Assembly: GCF_037094685.1 (NCBI RefSeq)
Contig: NZ_CP146614.1
Location: 2,728,001-2,792,000 of the forward strand
DNA length: 64,000 bases
Reading direction: 5' to 3'
From: Massilia sp. METH4
GTDB taxonomy: Bacteria; Pseudomonadota; Gammaproteobacteria; Burkholderiales; Burkholderiaceae_D
Shown here: positions 41,079-53,169 of the stretch, in pieces
Position numbering within the stretch: position 1 is the first letter of the stretch
Layout: the number at the start of each line of letters is the position of its first letter
Notes under the pieces: generated by a model
Seen by the model: the letters and a program-made list of their open reading frames with translations, nothing else
What the model was told of the DNA's origin: nothing
The model's database searches: none
Translations under genes and position numbers: made by a program

Positions 41079-41096
41079 TAACTTCTGTTTCATCCG

Positions 41097-41122
41097 GCGC
41101 CCGCGAAGCGGGCGCTTTCTTT
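41097..41122 (+). terminator. Intrinsic terminator between purH and ruvC
   Basis: Perfect stem GCGCCCGC / GCGGGCGC with a GAA loop, then TTTCTTT. It ends just seven bases before the TATAAT that precedes ruvC. Confidence 0.85.
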
Positions 41123-41128
41123 CCTGCT

Positions 41129-41134
41129 TATAAT
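41129..41134 (+). promoter_or_regulatory. -10 element directly before ruvC
   Basis: A consensus TATAAT whose expected start point falls on, or within a base or two of, the ruvC ATG at 41141. No Shine-Dalgarno lies between. Confidence 0.55.
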
Positions 41135-41140
41135 CGGTAA

Positions 41141-41671
41141 ATGATCATTCTCGGCATCGACCCCGGCCTGCGCACGACCGGCTTTGGCGTCATCCACAAG
41201 CAGGGTACGAAGCTGCGCTACATCGCCTCCGGCACCATCAAGAGCGGCGACGGGGACTTGCCCACCCGGCTGAAAGTCATCCTCGATGGCGTGATGGAGC
41301 TCACAAGCACCTACCGGCCGGACTGCGCCGCCATCGAGCAGGTGTACGTCAACGTCAACCCGCAATCCACGCTGCTTCTGGGCCAGGCGCGCGGCGCCGC
41401 CATTTGCGGGCTGGTGAGCGGAGCATTGTCGGTGGCCGAGTATTCGCCCACGCAGATCAAGCAAGCCGTCACCGGCAGTGGCAAGGCGGCCAAGGAGCAG
41501 ATGCAGCACATGGTGTCGCGCCTGCTGGCCTTGCCCGGCCTGCCGGGCACCGATGCGGCCGATGCCCTCGGCGTGGCGATCTGCCACGCCAACTCGCAGG
41601 ACACGCTGGCCGCGGTGGCTTCGGCTGGGCTGTCGGGTTTGCACATGAAGCGCGGCCGCCTGGTCGGCTAA
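41141..41671 (+). CDS. ruvC: Holliday junction resolvase RuvC
   Basis: Dimeric endonuclease that cuts four-way junctions after RuvAB branch migration. The four acidic residues are Asp7 (GIDPG), Glu66 (AAIEQVYV), Asp138 and Asp141 ([11 protein letters not shown]). The 176 residues are normal. First gene of ruvC-ruvA-ruvB. There is no clear Shine-Dalgarno, and a TATAAT lies six bases upstream. Confidence 0.98.
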   Translation: MIILGIDPGLRTTGFGVIHKQGTKLRYIASGTIKSGDGDLPTRLKVILDGVMELTSTYRPDCAAIEQVYVNVNPQSTLLLGQARGAAICGLVSGALSVAEYSPTQIKQAVTGSGKAAKEQMQHMVSRLLALPGLPGTDAADALGVAICHANSQDTLAAVASAGLSGLHMKRGRLVG

Positions 41672-41704
41672 ACTCTTCCTTATTTCACATTCCAAGGCTG
41701 CGCC

Positions 41705-42286
41705 ATGATCGGACGTCTCTCCGGTGTTCTGCTTGAAAAAAATCCGCCCCAGCTGCTCGTCGACGTGCAGGGGGTCGGCTACGAGGTCGACGTGCCGATG
41801 AGCACTTTCTACAACCTGCCGCACACGGGCGAGCGCGTCACGCTGTTCACGCACCTGGCCGTGCGCGAGGATGCGCACCTGCTGTACGGCTTCGGCCACG
41901 CTGAAGAACGCGCCGTGTTCCGGCAGCTCATTAAAATCAGCGGCATCGGCGCGCGCACGGCGCTCTCCATCCTGTCGGGCATGTCGATCGCCGACCTGTC
42001 GCAGGCCGTCACGCGCCAGGAAGCCGGGCGCCTCGTCAAGGTGCCGGGTATCGGCAAGAAGACGGCCGAGCGCCTGCTGCTGGAACTGAAGGGCAAGTTG
42101 GGCGCCGACCTGGGGTCCATGGGCGGCGCCGCGGCCGTGCCGGACGCCCAGACCGATATCCTGAACGCGCTCATCGCGCTGGGCTATTCGGACAAGGAAG
42201 CGCTGCTGGCGCTGAAGACCGTGCCGGCTGGCGCTTCGGTATCCGACGGCATCAAGCAGGCGCTGAAGGCGCTCTCCAAAGGATAA
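41705..42286 (+). CDS. ruvA: Holliday junction DNA helicase subunit RuvA
   Basis: Tetramer that grips the junction and directs RuvB. The 193 residues have the OB-fold start MIGRLSGVL, two helix-hairpin-helix motifs ([13 protein letters not shown] and [13 protein letters not shown]), and a C-terminal domain of about 45 residues that binds RuvB. It lies 33 bases after ruvC and four bases before ruvB. Confidence 0.98.
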   Translation: MIGRLSGVLLEKNPPQLLVDVQGVGYEVDVPMSTFYNLPHTGERVTLFTHLAVREDAHLLYGFGHAEERAVFRQLIKISGIGARTALSILSGMSIADLSQAVTRQEAGRLVKVPGIGKKTAERLLLELKGKLGADLGSMGGAAAVPDAQTDILNALIALGYSDKEALLALKTVPAGASVSDGIKQALKALSKG

Positions 42287-42289
42287 GCG

Positions 42290-43339
42290 ATGGCCATCCA
42301 GACCGACAATTTCACAGAAGCGCGCATCATCGATGCCGCTCCTTCGTCCCCGAACGAGGAAGCGATCGAGCGCGCGCTGCGGCCCAAGCTGCTCGACGAA
42401 TACGTGGGCCAGCGCAAGATCCGCGACCAGTTCGAGATATTCATCTCCGCCGCGAAGAAGCGCAGCGAGGCGCTGGACCACACGCTGCTGTTCGGACCGC
42501 CCGGCCTCGGTAAAACCACGCTGGCGAACATCATTGCCCGCGAGATGGGCGTGAACCTGCGCCAGACGTCAGGCCCCGTGCTGGAGCGCCCGGGCGACCT
42601 GGCCGCGCTGCTGACGAACCTCGAAGCGAACGACGTGCTGTTCATCGACGAGATCCACCGCCTGTCGCCGGTCGTCGAGGAAATCCTGTACCCGGCGCTG
42701 GAGGATTACCAGATCGACATCATGATCGGTGAAGGGCCGGCGGCCCGCTCGGTGAAGCTGGACCTGCAGCCGTTCACGCTGGTGGGCGCCACCACGCGCG
42801 CCGGCATGCTGACCAACCCGCTGCGCGACCGCTTCGGCATCGTCGCGCGGCTCGAGTTCTACACGACGGAAGAACTGGCGAAGATCGTCACGCGCAGCGC
42901 ATCGCTGCTGAAGGCGAACATCGACGATACCGGCGCTCTTGAAATCGCCCGCCGCGCCCGCGGCACGCCCCGTATCGCCAATCGCCTGCTGCGCCGCGTG
43001 CGCGACTACGCGGAAGTGAAAAGCAACGGCGACATCACCAAGGACATCGCCAATGCCGCGCTGGTGATGCTCGATGTCGACACGGTCGGCTTCGACGTGA
43101 TGGACCGCAAGCTGCTCGAAGCGGTGCTCTACAAGTTCGGCGGCGGCCCGGTCGGCATCGGCAACCTGGCCGCGGCAATCGGCGAGGCGGCCGACACGAT
43201 CGAGGACGTGCTGGAACCTTACCTGATCCAGCAAGGCTACCTGCAGCGCACGCCGCGCGGCCGCGTGGCCACCGCCACGGCGTACGAACACTTCGGCCTG
43301 AAGCCGCCGCGCACGAATCTCACCGGCGACTTGTGGTGA
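42290..43339 (+). CDS. ruvB: Holliday junction branch-migration ATPase RuvB
   Basis: AAA+ motor, 349 residues. Walker A is GPPGLGKTT (69-77), Walker B DEIH (120-123), sensor 1 near [19 protein letters not shown] and the arginine finger in the same stretch. A C-terminal winged-helix domain binds DNA. Three bases separate it from ruvA, so the genes are coupled. Confidence 0.99.
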   Translation: MAIQTDNFTEARIIDAAPSSPNEEAIERALRPKLLDEYVGQRKIRDQFEIFISAAKKRSEALDHTLLFGPPGLGKTTLANIIAREMGVNLRQTSGPVLERPGDLAALLTNLEANDVLFIDEIHRLSPVVEEILYPALEDYQIDIMIGEGPAARSVKLDLQPFTLVGATTRAGMLTNPLRDRFGIVARLEFYTTEELAKIVTRSASLLKANIDDTGALEIARRARGTPRIANRLLRRVRDYAEVKSNGDITKDIANAALVMLDVDTVGFDVMDRKLLEAVLYKFGGGPVGIGNLAAAIGEAADTIEDVLEPYLIQQGYLQRTPRGRVATATAYEHFGLKPPRTNLTGDLW

Positions 43340-43352
43340 AGGGCGGGTAACC

Positions 43353-43877
43353 ATGAGGATCTGGGTCGATGCCGACGCCTGCCCCGGCGCCGTCAAGGAA
43401 ATCCTGTACCGTGTCGCCGACCGCGTGCAGGTCGAGGTCACGCTGGTCGCCAACCAGCTGCTGCGCGTGCCACCGTCGAAATACGTGCACGCCGTGCAGG
43501 TGCCAAAAGGCTTCGACGTGGCCGACCGCGAGATCGTGCGCCTGGCCGAACCGGGCGACCTGGTGATCACGGCCGACATTCCTCTGGCCGCCGACATACT
43601 GAAGAAGGGCGCCCACGCGCTCAACCCGCGCGGCGAGTTCTACACGCCGGACAATATCGCCCAGCAGTTGACGATGCGCGCCTTCCTCGACGAATTGCGC
43701 GGCAGCGGCGTCGACACGGGCGGCCCGTCCGCCTACGGCCACGCCGACCGCCAGCGCTTCGCCAACGCGCTGGACCGGCACCTGCGCCGTCACCTGCCGC
43801 CCACTTCACAGCCCGCCTCACGGCCCGCTTCACAGCCCGCCTCACAGCCCGCCTCGCCCAACCAGACAGGAGACTGA
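43353..43877 (+). CDS. YaiI/YqxD (DUF188) family protein with repeated tail
   Basis: 174 residues. [18 protein letters not shown] and [16 protein letters not shown] are diagnostic of DUF188, a PIN-like fold of unknown activity with a conserved acidic centre. Residues 152-167 are four copies of Ser-Gln/Arg-Pro-Ala encoded by tandem 12-bp repeats, a tail not typical of the family. It starts 14 bases after ruvB and is probably in the same operon. Confidence 0.93.
   Translation: MRIWVDADACPGAVKEILYRVADRVQVEVTLVANQLLRVPPSKYVHAVQVPKGFDVADREIVRLAEPGDLVITADIPLAADILKKGAHALNPRGEFYTPDNIAQQLTMRAFLDELRGSGVDTGGPSAYGHADRQRFANALDRHLRRHLPPTSQPASRPASQPASQPASPNQTGD
43806..43853 (+). repeat. Four tandem 12-bp coding repeats
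   Basis: Four in-frame copies of TCACAGCCCGCC or a one- to two-base variant, coding [16 protein letters not shown]. They lie in the last 30 codons of the YaiI-like gene. An in-frame 12-bp unit can expand or shrink without breaking the gene. Confidence 0.95.
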
Positions 43878-43879
43878 CC

Positions 43880-44641
43880 ATGCTGACCCGGACCTTCGTT
43901 GCCACGCTCGCGCTCGCGTTCAGCGCCGTGGTGCAGGCCGCCGTGCCGGTGTATGGCTACACCGTAAAGAACACGTATCCGCACGACGCCAACGCCTTCA
44001 CGCAGGGCCTGTTCTGGCGCGGCGACGTGCTGTACGAGAGCACGGGCCAGTACGGCGCCTCGTCGATCCGCAAGGTGGACCTGGAAACCGGCGACGTGCT
44101 GCAAAAGCGCGACCTGCCCGCCAATGTGTTCGGCGAAGGCATCGCGCCTTCCGGCAACCGCATCGTCAGCCTGACCTGGACCAATGGCGGCGGCTTCGTC
44201 TTCGACATCGACACGTTCGAGCCCCTGGGCAGCTGGCGCTACCAGGGCCAGGGCTGGGGCCTGACGAGCGACGGCAACCGGCTGTACATGAGCGATGGCT
44301 CGGCCTATGTGCGGGTGCTGGACCCGCAATCGATGCGCGTGCTGCGGCGCATCCACGTCACGGCCGATGGCGTTCCCGTCACCCAGCTCAACGAGCTCGA
44401 ATGGGTCGACGGCGAAATCTTCGCCAACGTGTGGCAGACCGACCGCATCGCCCGCATCGACGCGTTCTCGGGCCAGGTGCGCGGCTGGATCGACCTTGCC
44501 GGCCTGGACCGCCTGGCGGGCGTGACCCCTGGCGCCGACAATGTATTGAACGGCGTGGCCTGGGATGCCGAGCACAAGCGCCTCTTCGTGACCGGCAAGC
44601 GGTGGCCCAAGCTGTTCGAGATCGAGCTCAAGAGGCCTTGA
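43880..44641 (+). CDS. Exported glutamine cyclotransferase
   Basis: 253-residue protein with a signal peptide (1-20, ending VVQA) and the Glu_cyclase_2 beta-propeller pattern: AFTQGLFW, YESTGQYGASSIRKV, FGEGIAP, LNELEWVDGEIFANVW and NGVAWD. It should convert N-terminal Gln of peptides to pyroglutamate in the periplasm. The ATG follows GGAGACTGACC, two bases after the previous stop codon. Confidence 0.94.
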   Translation: MLTRTFVATLALAFSAVVQAAVPVYGYTVKNTYPHDANAFTQGLFWRGDVLYESTGQYGASSIRKVDLETGDVLQKRDLPANVFGEGIAPSGNRIVSLTWTNGGGFVFDIDTFEPLGSWRYQGQGWGLTSDGNRLYMSDGSAYVRVLDPQSMRVLRRIHVTADGVPVTQLNELEWVDGEIFANVWQTDRIARIDAFSGQVRGWIDLAGLDRLAGVTPGADNVLNGVAWDAEHKRLFVTGKRWPKLFEIELKRP

Positions 44642-44743
44642 CGCCTCCGGCGGTGCGCAATTGTCGCCGGCCGCTTACAAATTTCCGGCAATGTTACTGA
44701 ACCCTCGCGTGGGCGCGATCGGCATAATCCTATCCATGCTTTT

Positions 44744-45058
44744 GATCTGACGCAGTTCAGGCACTTGAAGAACAGCCGGCTGCCTGCGCCAGATCATGCG
44801 AGATTTACCGGATGCTGTCGCGCTCAGGCATTGCGACAGCATCGCATGGAAGGCGCCAGTAGGGCGGCACGATCGATCCGACTGGCGCACCGGACAGGAG
44901 CACCCTTGCAAGCGGCTCCACTGCGCGCTACGGAACAAGGCGAACCATATCGCCGCCGGGCACGAAGGGCTGCATTGCCAATGGAAGGGTACTGCTCCGC
45001 CAGCGCCAAGTGGCAGGAAGTGTTGTAATTTTCGGGGGCTGCGGCCCCCGTTTTTTTT
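44744..45058 (+). ncRNA. Candidate structured non-coding RNA
   Basis: A gene-free stretch with strong RNA character. Three consecutive hairpins occur: 44744-44795 (GATCTG...CAGATC with inner CAGGCA / TGCCTG), 44796-44847 (GATGCTGTCGC / GCGACAGCATC, closed by ATGC / GCAT) and 44853-44888 (GCGCCAGT / ACTGGCGC). After 140 less regular bases a classic terminator follows (CGGGGGC / GCCCCCG then eight T). A CATAAT at 44723-44728 could be the -10. I could not match it to 6S, RNase P, tmRNA or SRP RNA by their conserved motifs. Strand is set by the terminator. Confidence 0.55.
45033..45058 (+). terminator. Intrinsic terminator of the candidate RNA
   Basis: Seven-base stem CGGGGGC / GCCCCCG with a four-base loop and eight T. 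No plus-strand protein gene ends within 390 bases upstream, so it appears to serve an RNA transcript. Confidence 0.9.
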
Positions 45059-45098
45059 CGGGCGATTATTCAGGCCATCCCGCCGGCCATCCTGCCCG

Positions 45099-45539
45099 CT
45101 ATTCCTGCCGCACCCACACCTGCGACCTGCCCAGCATCGGCACCCCGATATACCCGCGCACATCGAGCTTGCGGCCGCCATCGACCAGCTTCATCTTGCT
45201 CTTGTAAACCTTGCCGTTTTCCGGGTCGAGGATGGTCCCGCCCGAGTAGCCGTCGCCGTCCTTCTTCATGCCGTCGATGATCGACAGCCCGACGATCGGC
45301 CGGCCCTTGTCCTCGCCTTCGCACTTGTCGCAGATCGGGTTCTGGTCCTCGCCCGGCCCGCGGTACAGCTTCTCGACACGCCCGTGCAGCACGCCGTTCG
45401 ACTCGCTGATGCGGATCTCGGCCTTGGGCTTGCCGGTCTTGTCGTCGATGTTTTTCCAGAGCCCGACGGCGGAAGTGTCGTCGGCGAAGGCTGGCAGGGT
45501 GGTGACGGAAAGCAGGGCAGCGCAGAGCAGGGTACGCAT
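45099..45539 (-). CDS. DUF2147 exported protein
   Basis: 146 residues with a signal peptide (MRTLLCAALLSVTTLPAFA) and the DUF2147 pattern: GLWKNIDDKTGKPKAEIRI, a paired CDKCEG, GLSIIDGMKKDGDGYSGG and ILDPENGKVYKSKM, ending RGYIGVPMLGRSQVWVR. A calycin-like beta barrel in the periplasm is likely; function unknown. The frame extends far upstream into valS, but the ATG at 45539 with GGAGAC before it is clear. Confidence 0.95.
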   Translation of the reverse strand: MRTLLCAALLSVTTLPAFADDTSAVGLWKNIDDKTGKPKAEIRISESNGVLHGRVEKLYRGPGEDQNPICDKCEGEDKGRPIVGLSIIDGMKKDGDGYSGGTILDPENGKVYKSKMKLVDGGRKLDVRGYIGVPMLGRSQVWVRQE

Positions 45540-45583
45540 CGCAGGTCTCCATGTCGTGGTTATCCCGGCAGTGTAGCGCAGGC

Positions 45584-45620
45584 AAAAAAAAGCCGGAGCG
45601 GGCGAGCCCGGTCCGGCTTT
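45584..45620 (-). terminator. Intrinsic terminator of valS
   Basis: On the minus strand AAAGCCGGA / TCCGGCTTT with a 14-base loop, followed by five more T. It lies 18 bases after the valS stop codon. Confidence 0.9.
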
Positions 45621-45637
45621 CGGCGGCTTGCGGCGGC

Positions 45638-48439
45638 TTACGCGGCCGGCAGCTTGGCGAACTGCTCGCGCAGCTTGTCCAGCGTGGCCGTGAAGTTGGC
45701 CACGCGTTCCTTTTCCTGCGCCACCACGGCGGCCGGGGCACGCGCCACGAAGCTTTCCGACGACAGCTTGCCGGAAGCCTTGGCGATCTCGCCTTCCACG
45801 CGCGCAATTTCCTTCGACAGGCGCTCGCGCTCGGCCTTCACGTCGATCTCCACTTTCAGCATCAGCTTCGTGGTGCCGACCACGGACACCGCGGCCGGCG
45901 ATTCCGGCAGCGTGTCGACGATCTGCACTTCGGAGAGCTTGCCCAGCATTTGCACATACGGTGCGAAGGCGGCGATCTTGTCCTTGTCCGCGCCCGTCGC
46001 CTCGACAATCAGCGGCACGCGCACGGAAGGCGCCAGCTTCATCTCGCCGCGCAGGTTGCGGGTCGAATCCGTGAAGCCTTTCAGTTCGGCGATCCACGCT
46101 TCCGCGCCTTCGTCGATGGCCCGTTCGTTGGCGACCGGATAGGGCTGCGTCATGATCGACTTGCCTTCGGTGTCGCCCTTGCCAGCCAGGGGCGCGACCG
46201 TCTGCCAGAGCTGTTCGGTCACGAACGGGATCACCGGGTGCGCCAGGCGCAGCACGACTTCCAGCACGCGCAGCAGCGTGTGGCGGGTGGCGCGCTGCTG
46301 GCCTTCCGTGCCCTGCTGCACCTGCACCTTGGCCAGTTCCAGGTACCAGTCGCAGTATTCGTCCCACACGAACTTGTAGATGGCGCTGGCGATGTTATCG
46401 AAGCGGAAGTCGGCGAAGCCCTTGGCCACTTCCTGCTCGGTGCGGTTGAGCAGCGAGATGATCCACTTGTCCGCCTGCGACAGGTCGGCGTCGCTGGCGC
46501 TGCAATCCTTGCCCTCCGTGTTCATCAGCACGAAGCGGGTCGCGTTCCACAGCTTGTTGCAGAAGTTGCGGTAACCCTCGGCGCGGCCCAGGTCGAAGTT
46601 GATGTTGCGGCCCAGCGAGGCGTAGCTGGCCATCGTGAAGCGCACCGCGTCGGTGCCATAGGCGGCGATCCCTTCCGGGAATTCGCGGCGCGTGGCTTTC
46701 TCGATCTTTTCGGCGGCCTTCGGGTTCATCAGGCCGGTGGTGCGCTTGGCCACCAGCTCGTCCACGCCGATGCCGTCGATCAGGTCGATCGGGTCCAGCG
46801 TATTGCCCTTCGATTTGCTCATCTTCTGGCCCTGCGAGTCGCGCACCAGGCCGTGCACGTACACGGTCTCGAACGGCACCTTGCCGGTGAAGTGCGCGGT
46901 CATCATCACCATCCGGGCGACCCAGAAGAAGATGATGTCGAAGCCCGTCACCAGCACGGAGGAGGGCAGGAATGCCTTCAGGTCGGGCGTTTCTTCCGGC
47001 CAGCCCAGCGTGGAGAACGGCACCAGGGCGGACGAGAACCACGTGTCCAGCACGTCGCTGTCGCGCCGCAGCGCGCCGGTGCTGCCGGCGGCCTTGGCCT
47101 TTTCCTGCGCTTCTTCCTCGTTGCGGGCAACGAAGATATTGCCGGCTTCGTCGTACCATGCCGGGATCTGGTGGCCCCACCACAGCTGGCGCGAGATGCA
47201 CCAGTCCTGGATGTTGTTCAGCCACTGGTTGTACGTGGTGGTCCAGTTCTCCGGCACGAACTTGATCTCGCCCGTAGCCACCTTTTCCAGCGCCACTTCG
47301 GTGATCGACTTGCCCGGGTTGAAGGTACCTTCCGGTGCCGGCTTGCTCATCGCCACGAACCACTGGTCCGTCAGCATCGGCTCGATGACGACGCCGGTGC
47401 GGTCGCCGCGCGGCACCATCAGTTTATGCGGCTTGACCTGTTCCAGCAGGCCTTGCGCTTCCAGGTCGGCCACGATCTGCTTGCGGGCGGCGAAGCGGTC
47501 CAGGCCGCGATACGCTTCCGGCGCCGTGTCGGCGATCTTCGCGTCCAGCGTGAGGATCGACGGCATGTCCAGGTTGTGGCGCTGGCCCACCGCATAGTCG
47601 TTGAAGTCGTGCGCCGGCGTGATCTTCACGCAGCCGGTACCGAAGGCCTTGTCGACATACGAGTCGGCGATGATCGGGATCTCGCGGCCCACCAGCGGCA
47701 GTTTCAGCATCTTGCCGACCAGCGCTTCATAGCGCTCGTCGGTCGGGTCCACGGCCACGGCCACGTCGCCCAGCATCGTTTCCGGGCGCGTCGTCGCCAC
47801 CGTCAGGTGCCCGGAGCCGTCGGCCAGCGGGTACTGGATGTACCACATCGAGCCGTCTTCCTCTTCCGACACCACTTCCAGGTCGGAGACGGCGGTGCCC
47901 AGCACCGGGTCCCAGTTCACCAGGCGCTTGCCGCGGTAGATCAGGCCCTGCTCGAACAGGCGCACGAACACTTCCGAAACGATCTTCGAGCGCGGCTCGT
48001 CCATCGTGAAGTATTCGCGGTTCCAGTCCGGCGAGGTGCCCAGGCGGCGCATCTGGCCCGTGATCGTGGAGCCCGACTTTTCCTTCCACTCCCAGACCTT
48101 CTCGACGAATTTTTCGCGGCCCAGGTCGTGGCGCGAGATCTTCTGCGCGTCGAGCTGGCGCTCCACCACGATCTGCGTGGCGATGCCGGCGTGGTCGGTA
48201 CCCGGGATCCAGGCCGTGTTATGGCCCAGCATGCGGTGGTAGCGGGTCAGGCCATCCATGATCGTCTGGTTGAACGCGTGGCCCATGTGCAGCGTACCGG
48301 TCACGTTCGGCGGTGGCAGCTGGATGCTGAAGGAGGGCTTGGAGAGGTCCATCGAAGCGGCGTAGTAACCGCGCTTCTCCCACTCGCTGCGCCAGAACTG
48401 TTCAATGTCGGCAGGCTCGAAAGACTTGGCTAATTCCAT
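45638..48439 (-). CDS. valS: Valyl-tRNA synthetase
   Basis: Class I synthetase, 933 residues. HIGH appears as HMGH at 51-54 and KMSKS at about 535-539. The editing domain lies between them, the anticodon-binding domain follows, and a C-terminal coiled coil ([20 protein letters not shown]) closes the protein as in bacterial ValRS. It is a monocistronic gene with its own terminator. Confidence 0.99.
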   Translation of the reverse strand: MELAKSFEPADIEQFWRSEWEKRGYYAASMDLSKPSFSIQLPPPNVTGTLHMGHAFNQTIMDGLTRYHRMLGHNTAWIPGTDHAGIATQIVVERQLDAQKISRHDLGREKFVEKVWEWKEKSGSTITGQMRRLGTSPDWNREYFTMDEPRSKIVSEVFVRLFEQGLIYRGKRLVNWDPVLGTAVSDLEVVSEEEDGSMWYIQYPLADGSGHLTVATTRPETMLGDVAVAVDPTDERYEALVGKMLKLPLVGREIPIIADSYVDKAFGTGCVKITPAHDFNDYAVGQRHNLDMPSILTLDAKIADTAPEAYRGLDRFAARKQIVADLEAQGLLEQVKPHKLMVPRGDRTGVVIEPMLTDQWFVAMSKPAPEGTFNPGKSITEVALEKVATGEIKFVPENWTTTYNQWLNNIQDWCISRQLWWGHQIPAWYDEAGNIFVARNEEEAQEKAKAAGSTGALRRDSDVLDTWFSSALVPFSTLGWPEETPDLKAFLPSSVLVTGFDIIFFWVARMVMMTAHFTGKVPFETVYVHGLVRDSQGQKMSKSKGNTLDPIDLIDGIGVDELVAKRTTGLMNPKAAEKIEKATRREFPEGIAAYGTDAVRFTMASYASLGRNINFDLGRAEGYRNFCNKLWNATRFVLMNTEGKDCSASDADLSQADKWIISLLNRTEQEVAKGFADFRFDNIASAIYKFVWDEYCDWYLELAKVQVQQGTEGQQRATRHTLLRVLEVVLRLAHPVIPFVTEQLWQTVAPLAGKGDTEGKSIMTQPYPVANERAIDEGAEAWIAELKGFTDSTRNLRGEMKLAPSVRVPLIVEATGADKDKIAAFAPYVQMLGKLSEVQIVDTLPESPAAVSVVGTTKLMLKVEIDVKAERERLSKEIARVEGEIAKASGKLSSESFVARAPAAVVAQEKERVANFTATLDKLREQFAKLPAA

Positions 48440-48562
48440 GATCCGGGATGTGTGATTTTGGCGAAAACGGCCATTATAGAGTAGGCAGGGGGCCCCGGCA
48501 TCGGCCGGCGCCCCCTTTTACCCGCGAATTGCACAGCCCCTGGCGGCTGGTCGCCGCCGCGC

Positions 48563-50152
48563 TTATGCCGCCAGCCGTGCCGGCCGCCGGCCCGCCTGTT
48601 TCTGCACCTTGAACACGGCGATCGCCTGCGCCACGCAGCGCGTCTGCTGCGACAGCTCGCCGGCGGCGGCCGCGGCCTGCTCGACGAGCGCCGCATTCTG
48701 CTGGGTAATGTCGTCGATCGACGCTACCGCCTGGTTGACCTGCCCGATGCCCAGGCTCTGTTCCGACGCGGTGTGCGAGATCTCGTTCATCACCTGTTTC
48801 ACCTGCGCCACCGAGGCGATCACCTCGGCCATGATCGCACCGGCGCTGCTGGTGAGCTTCGTGCCCGCTTCGACCTTGCCGATCGACTGGTCGATCAGCT
48901 CCTTGATCTCCTTCGCCGCGGAAGCGGAACGCTGCGCCAGCGCGCGTACCTCCGATGCCACGACGGCGAAGCCGCGCCCCTTTTCGCCCGCGCGCGCCGC
49001 TTCCACCGCGGCGTTCAAGGCCAGGATATTGGTCTGGAACGCGATGCCGTCGATGATGCCGATGATGTCGAGGATGCGGTGCGACGAGGCGCTGATGCCG
49101 TCCATCGTGCTCACCACCTGCGACACGAGTTCGCCGCCCTGGCCCGCCACTTCGGAGGCCTGGCCGGCAAGGCGGTCCGCATCGGCCACGTTGCCGGCGC
49201 TTTGCCGCACGGTGGAATTGAGCTGCTCCATGCTGGCCGCCGTCTGCTGCAGGCTCGATGCCTGCGATTCGGTGCGGCCGGACAAGTCCATATTGCCGGC
49301 GGCGATCTCATTGGTGGCCCGTTCGATATGGGCGAAATTGCTGCGCACGTCGCCGATGATGCTGCGCAGGTTGATGCTCATCTGGCGCAGCGCGGCCAGC
49401 AATTCGCCCGCTTCGTTGTCGCGCGACGCGGCGAAGCTGGCCGTCAGGTCGCCGCCGGCCATCTGCCGCGCCAGGCCGGTCGCCGAGCGCAGCGGCGCGA
49501 CGACGGCGCCATGCAGCGACCAGCCCAGGTACAGCGCGGCCAGCGCCGCCAGCACGGCGAGTGTGGCCAGTGCATTGCTGCCGCTGCCGAACAGGCTTGC
49601 CGCGCACGCCGCCAGCACCGCGGCCGGCAGGGCGCCGGCCAGGACGAGGCGGGTCGCCAGCGAGGGGCGCAGGCGCGCCGCCAGGCGATGCAGCGGGCCG
49701 TCGGCCACGACCTTGCCACGTTGGATACGCCGGCCGTGCGCCTTGCCATCCTTGAACGCGGCATACGCCGCCGCCGCCTGCGCGACCATGTCGCGGCTCG
49801 GCTTGGTGCGCACGGACATGTAGCCGACCGGCTGGCCGTTCTCGATCACGGGCGTGATATTGGCCAGCACCCAGTAGTAGTCGCCGTTCTTGCAGCGGTT
49901 CTTGACCATGCCGGTCCAGGGATAGCCGCGGCGGATCGCGCGCCACATGTCGGCGAACGCCTCGGCCGGCATGTCCGGATGGCGCAGGATGTTTTGCGGC
50001 GCACCGATCAGCTCTTCCTCGGTGAAGCCGGAAATGCTGACGAAATAGGGATTTGCGTAGGTGATGTTGCCTTGCAGGTCCGTTGTGGAAACGATGGTCT
50101 TGCCTTCCTCGAGGAAGACTTCATTGCCGGTAACGGGCAGGTTGATCCGCAT
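48563..50152 (-). CDS. PAS-containing, Aer-like chemotaxis receptor
   Basis: 529-residue receptor. A PAS domain (about 10-115; TDLQGNITYANPYFVSISGF and NRCKNGDYYWVLANITPV) precedes two close membrane helices (about 167-215), a HAMP domain and a signalling domain with IDGIAFQTNILALNAAVEAA. As in Aer, the sensor is cytoplasmic and there is no periplasmic domain. The PAS pattern suggests a flavin or redox sensor for energy taxis, which is inference. It is a second receptor, distinct from the one at 11594. Confidence 0.95.
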   Translation of the reverse strand: MRINLPVTGNEVFLEEGKTIVSTTDLQGNITYANPYFVSISGFTEEELIGAPQNILRHPDMPAEAFADMWRAIRRGYPWTGMVKNRCKNGDYYWVLANITPVIENGQPVGYMSVRTKPSRDMVAQAAAAYAAFKDGKAHGRRIQRGKVVADGPLHRLAARLRPSLATRLVLAGALPAAVLAACAASLFGSGSNALATLAVLAALAALYLGWSLHGAVVAPLRSATGLARQMAGGDLTASFAASRDNEAGELLAALRQMSINLRSIIGDVRSNFAHIERATNEIAAGNMDLSGRTESQASSLQQTAASMEQLNSTVRQSAGNVADADRLAGQASEVAGQGGELVSQVVSTMDGISASSHRILDIIGIIDGIAFQTNILALNAAVEAARAGEKGRGFAVVASEVRALAQRSASAAKEIKELIDQSIGKVEAGTKLTSSAGAIMAEVIASVAQVKQVMNEISHTASEQSLGIGQVNQAVASIDDITQQNAALVEQAAAAAGELSQQTRCVAQAIAVFKVQKQAGRRPARLAA

Positions 50153-50335
50153 GTGTTTTCGCTTTCTTGTTGATCCTGTGGTGGATGCCGGGCATCCGTT
50201 TGTGTCGCGCGGGGTGGGAGGCGGGTCGACGATGCGCGGGCATCGATGGCGGCTGGGGTGGGGCCGCCGGTAGTGCAGGCAGGCTTAGCAGAGCGGAGGG
50301 GCGAAGAATAGCCGGATGTAGCCTTTATGCAACAA

Positions 50336-51010
50336 TTATTGGCGGTCTGGCGCCGTGCAGGCCACGGCCCACGGCAGCAGTTCGTTGCGGGTGCGGCGCA
50401 CGGACACGCGCGCTTCGCTGGCGATATCGCTTTCGAACACCAGTACGGGCAAGCCATCCTTGCCGCGATCGAGGCCCGCAAGGCGGAAGGCGCGCGAGCG
50501 CGACGGCGCGCACGACGTGTTCCCGGCCATCAGCAACCGCGCGCTGCCCAGGATCGACCGGTAGGATTGCAGCAGCATCAGGATGTCCATCTCCTGCAAG
50601 GGTTGCAGGAGGCGCACGGGATTGTCGGGCTGGGCGCCGCACTGCGGCTGGTGGTGGATCCACACCAGCGTCTGCGGCGGGCCCGCTTCGCTCCAGCGCT
50701 CATCCTTGCGGGCGCGTGCATGGTATGCGTACACGCTGCGGGGCTGGCGGCACAGGGGCAGTACCGCACGTTGCGCCGGGCCGTCCACCACGGCCGTGAC
50801 CTGGCGCGCGCTGCGCTTGCCGCGTTTTCCTGCGTCCTCCTTCACGGTGAACTGCGGGCGCAGCAGGCCACGTGCTTCATGATTCGCGTTGTACCAGTCG
50901 AAAAACGATTCCTGTTCCGCCGGCGTGGCCGTGCGGGCGGGCGCCTGCGGTTGCGCCATCGCCACGCCCATCTGCATCGCCGCCAGCACGGCGGCCACCC
51001 GTTTGTGCAT
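50336..51010 (-). CDS. Hypothetical exported protein
   Basis: 224 residues with a signal peptide (MHKRVAAVLAAMQMGVAMAQ). The body has two cysteines that may pair (PLCRQP, HHQPQCGAQ) and NTSC near the end. I recognise no family. Aromatic and basic patches around FFDWYNANHEARGLLRP give no clue to function. It is transcribed away from the thi operon, and the 265-bp gap between them belongs mainly to the thiamine riboswitch. Confidence 0.75.
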   Translation of the reverse strand: MHKRVAAVLAAMQMGVAMAQPQAPARTATPAEQESFFDWYNANHEARGLLRPQFTVKEDAGKRGKRSARQVTAVVDGPAQRAVLPLCRQPRSVYAYHARARKDERWSEAGPPQTLVWIHHQPQCGAQPDNPVRLLQPLQEMDILMLLQSYRSILGSARLLMAGNTSCAPSRSRAFRLAGLDRGKDGLPVLVFESDIASEARVSVRRTRNELLPWAVACTAPDRQ

Positions 51011-51051
51011 CGTTATCCTTTCGTCGAGATACCGATTATAGGCGGTAGTGC

Positions 51052-51082
51052 TTGCAGTAAAGGCACGGTTCGTGTCTATAAT
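51052..51082 (+). promoter_or_regulatory. Promoter of the thi operon
   Basis: TTGCAG at 51052-51057 and a consensus TATAAT at 51077-51082, with a long 19-bp spacer. The -10 is convincing; the -35 less so. Confidence 0.65.
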
Positions 51083-51112
51083 GACGCCGCTGCCTTCATC
51101 GAAGGCGGCAAA

Positions 51113-53156
<2,044 letters not shown>

Positions 53157-53169
53157 CAACCCAACAACA

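Noticed and set aside
44744..45058. Known RNA (6S, RNase P, tmRNA or SRP RNA)
   Set aside because: None of the conserved motifs I know for RNase P, tmRNA or SRP RNA is present. 6S cannot be excluded without a covariance search, so the feature is left unnamed.
44675..45181. A 168-codon minus-strand frame over the candidate RNA
   Set aside because: It overlaps the DUF2147 gene and the terminator, and its translation has no plausible protein features.
45551..48433. A 960-codon plus-strand frame opposite valS
   Set aside because: Antisense shadow with His/Arg/Val/Asp-rich translation; valS is complete on the other strand.
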